From Catenibacterium mitsuoka_A (GTDB lineage: Bacteria > Bacillota_I > Bacilli_A > Erysipelotrichales > Coprobacillaceae), in the NCBI RefSeq assembly GCF_964259225.1, contig NZ_CAXVKN010000061.1: a stretch of 15,965 bases of DNA, one strand, 5' to 3'. Positions 14,619 to 15,965 of this stretch are shown here, in pieces; position 1 is the stretch's first letter; each line of letters begins with the position of its first letter. The translations under genes and the position numbers were made by a program. The notes beneath the pieces are model-generated. The model saw only the letters and a program-made list of their open reading frames with translations. It was not told where the DNA came from and made no database searches.

Positions 14619-15007
14619 ATTATTATCATTGATAAAATACCAATAAGATGATAATATATTATCATCTTAAGATTAAGGTCTTAAGATAGGAAAATCTAGT
14701 TATACATATCGTGGGGTGTAGGGACCTCATGATCTTGTGCAGATATGTCTGCATCTCCTGTACATTCTTATTCGGGTGCGAGGATAAGAATGATCACTGC
14801 TCGTAAGAGTATTGCTAATAATTAAATCCCTTATTGAACATGGATATAAAGTGAGTAATTAATGAAACCCTCATACTTTTAACTCATTATAACTTTGATT
14901 TTCCTAGGAACGCTGATCCTTTTAATCATTAGGGCATTGATTGAAAAACAGCCACTGCATTCATATTTCATCCATATCAAGCCAAAAGAATATTTATGTA
15001 GTGCATG
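14612..15007 (+). ncRNA. Candidate structured untranslated RNA before the IMPase gene
   Basis: A promoter TTGATA (14629-14634), 17 bases, TAATAT (14652-14657) would start an RNA near 14664, ending at the terminator 15008-15034, about 370 nt. Its first part is much less AT-rich than its flanks and folds into successive hairpins. These are ATCTTAAGA/TCTTAAGAT (14664-14687), ATCGTGGGGT/ACCTCATGAT (14708-14733), TGCAGA/TCTGCA (14738-14753), a perfect 9-bp CATTCTTAT/ATAAGAATG (14763-14792), and CTC/GAG with a GTAA tetraloop (14800-14809). The rest is AT-rich. I checked from memory for tmRNA, RNase P, 6S, SRP RNA, T-box and common riboswitch signatures and found none. The downstream gene has its own promoter, so this is either a free RNA or a leader with an attenuator. 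Confidence 0.45.
14644..14669. promoter_or_regulatory. 26-bp perfect palindrome overlapping a promoter
   Basis: The half-site TAAGATGATAATA (14644-14656) is followed immediately by its exact reverse complement (14657-14669). The symmetric centre falls in the candidate -10 box of the promoter TTGATA-17-TAATAT. This is a typical position for a dimeric repressor site. It could also fold as a hairpin if transcribed from upstream. Confidence 0.5.
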
Positions 15008-15034
15008 ATCCTCCTTATGGAGGATTCTTTTTTT
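15008..15034 (+). terminator. Strong terminator before the IMPase gene
   Basis: ATCCTCC (15008-15014) and GGAGGAT (15019-15025) flank a 4-base loop and are followed by TCTTTTTTT. The IMPase start codon is 84 bases downstream with its own promoter between. The terminator therefore ends an upstream RNA or acts as an attenuator. Confidence 0.85.
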
Positions 15035-15058
15035 ACCAATTATTAATATACTCTTCAC

Positions 15059-15096
15059 TTGATGGTAACCATACTTATTGTATAAGGTGCTATACT
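15059..15096 (+). promoter_or_regulatory. Promoter region of the IMPase gene
   Basis: Two options overlap. One is TTGATG (15059-15064), 16 bases, TATAAG (15081-15086). The other is an extended -10 TGCTATACT (15088-15096). Either would start transcription just before the GAGAGG site of the gene. Confidence 0.55.
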
Positions 15097-15117
15097 TGTG
15101 CACAGAGAGGAAACTAT

Positions 15118-15906
15118 ATGAATTACGATGTGAATTACTTAAAAGAAGTGCTTTATCATGCTGGTGAATGTTTTATGGGGCAGTTAAGGGATGATCAAAT
15201 CTATTCTAAAGGGAAAGATGATTATGTAACTGAAATAGACCTCATTGTACAGGATAAGATTAAGACATGTTTAATGGATAAGTATCCTAATGTACAGTTC
15301 ATGAGCGAGGAACAGATCAATGAAGTGGATTTAAGTCAACCATGCTGGGTATTAGATCCAGTAGATGGTACAACAAATCTTATTCATGATTATCATTGCA
15401 GTGTCATTTCATTGGCATTGTTAGAAAATGGTGAACCAACAATCGGGTTAATCTATAACCCCTATATGCGTGAGCTGTTTTATGGTGTTAAAGGACAAGG
15501 TGCGTATTTGAATGAACATCCTATTCATGTAAGCCATCAAGAGAACCTCTCATCAAGCTTAGTAGCTGTAGGAACAAGTCCTTATTATAAAAATGATGAA
15601 ATGCTGGATAAGAACTTCCATACAATCAAGGAAGTTATGAAGCGTTGTTCTGATATACGTCGTAGTGGATCCTGTGCATTAGATATTGCATGGACAGCTT
15701 GTGGGCGTGTAGAGGCTTATTTAGAACGTCGTGTCAAATTATGGGACTATGCTGCTGGTAAGGTGATATTAGAAGAAGCTGGCGGTATACTATGTGATTA
15801 TCGTGGACATCCAATTAAAAACCAATTAATCACAAATTTAGTTGTAGGCAAAGAAAACGTTGTTCACGATCTGATATCTCAATGTATTAGAGGCTGTAAC
15901 GGGTAA
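15118..15906 (+). CDS. Inositol monophosphatase family protein
   Basis: The product has 262 residues, the normal family length. The ATG at 15118 was chosen for its GAGAGG site; the frame is open further upstream but would run through the terminator at 15008-15034. Lithium-sensitive Mg-dependent phosphatase motifs are intact: a metal Glu in MSEEQ (62-66), DPVDGTTN (80-87) and LWDYAAG (208-214, with metal Asp 210). The family (IMPase/SuhB, CysQ, some fructose bisphosphatases) hydrolyses small phosphate monoesters in the cytosol. Inositol-1-phosphate is the usual assignment, but in Bacillota other substrates are common. It is a single-gene unit between a terminator and a second terminator. Confidence 0.92.
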   Translation: MNYDVNYLKEVLYHAGECFMGQLRDDQIYSKGKDDYVTEIDLIVQDKIKTCLMDKYPNVQFMSEEQINEVDLSQPCWVLDPVDGTTNLIHDYHCSVISLALLENGEPTIGLIYNPYMRELFYGVKGQGAYLNEHPIHVSHQENLSSSLVAVGTSPYYKNDEMLDKNFHTIKEVMKRCSDIRRSGSCALDIAWTACGRVEAYLERRVKLWDYAAGKVILEEAGGILCDYRGHPIKNQLITNLVVGKENVVHDLISQCIRGCNG

Positions 15907-15928
15907 ATAACTCATTATAGTTTCATAA

Positions 15929-15965
15929 AAAGCAAAAGACGGACCGAGGTCCGTCTTTTGTGGTA
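15929..15965. terminator. Bidirectional terminator after the IMPase gene
   Basis: CAAAAGACGGAC (15933-15944) and GTCCGTCTTTTG (15949-15960) form a perfect 12-bp stem around CGAG. An A run precedes it and the stem's own TTTT follows. It is symmetric enough to serve a convergent gene beyond the window. Confidence 0.85.

Noticed and set aside
14745..14825. 26-codon plus-strand ORF (MSASPVHSYSGARIRM...) as a peptide or tmRNA tag
   Set aside because: No ribosome binding site, no AA-ending tag, and its start lies within a hairpin loop; the RNA folds explain the region better.
14664..15034. tmRNA, RNase P RNA, 6S RNA, SRP RNA, T-box or cobalamin riboswitch
   Set aside because: Size fits some of them, but the hallmark sequences I know (TpsiC arm and tag, GAAAGTCC, TGGNACCGCG, the SRP GGAAG apex, the B12 box) are not present.
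14879..15103. Minus-strand 74-codon open frame
   Set aside because: It runs through the strong terminator and the IMPase promoter, lacks a recognisable ribosome binding site and has no recognisable protein features.

Overview
This is an AT-rich stretch of chromosome from a low-GC Gram-positive bacterium (Bacillota). The signs are GGAGG-type ribosome binding sites, compact U-tailed terminators, an RpiR-type regulator, lactose/cellobiose-type PTS parts, and adjacent short-form serC-serA. A gut anaerobe of the Erysipelotrichales type would fit, but that is inference.

Left part (1-3000) is accessory and decayed. It starts with the last codons of an IS transposase. A two-helix micro-membrane-protein follows on the minus strand. 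Next come a 5'-deleted iron alcohol dehydrogenase remnant and a small Cys-rich ORF broken by an in-frame TAG. Then there is a MerR-type regulator that carries two membrane helices behind a textbook MerR operator/promoter, and a second micro-membrane-protein resembling the first. About 540 bases without a clear gene but rich in hairpins close this part. Glutamine is almost always CAA here, whereas the genes to the right mostly use CAG, which suggests a different history.

Central part (3000-8400). A minus-strand pair of G3E (COG0523) GTPases begins here: one has a 24-His metal-binding loop, and the other is fused to a DUF1980/YcgQ-like domain. Upstream is a minus-strand RpiR regulator-HAD phosphatase operon, divergent from a PHP-family phosphatase. 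Then come a decayed 3' copy of a PTS IIB gene with its terminator, and an intact orphan PTS IIB.

Right part (8400-15965). A SulP anion transporter with a STAS domain and an unusual charged helical tail is divergent from serC-serA, the first two enzymes of phosphorylated serine synthesis (the second and first steps respectively). The divergent intergenic region holds a 12-bp perfect palindrome. A PTS IIC permease follows. Then about 670 bases lack a protein gene and look like RNA territory: a possible short two-hairpin RNA, and a 26-bp perfect palindrome sitting on a promoter, followed by a hairpin-rich transcript that ends in a strong terminator. An inositol-monophosphatase family enzyme with its own promoter and terminator closes the window.

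The best candidates for something undescribed are the 14.5-15.03 kb RNA region, the membrane-tethered MerR with its two-helix neighbour, and the G3E-DUF1980 fusion. No complete novel defence or mobile system is visible.
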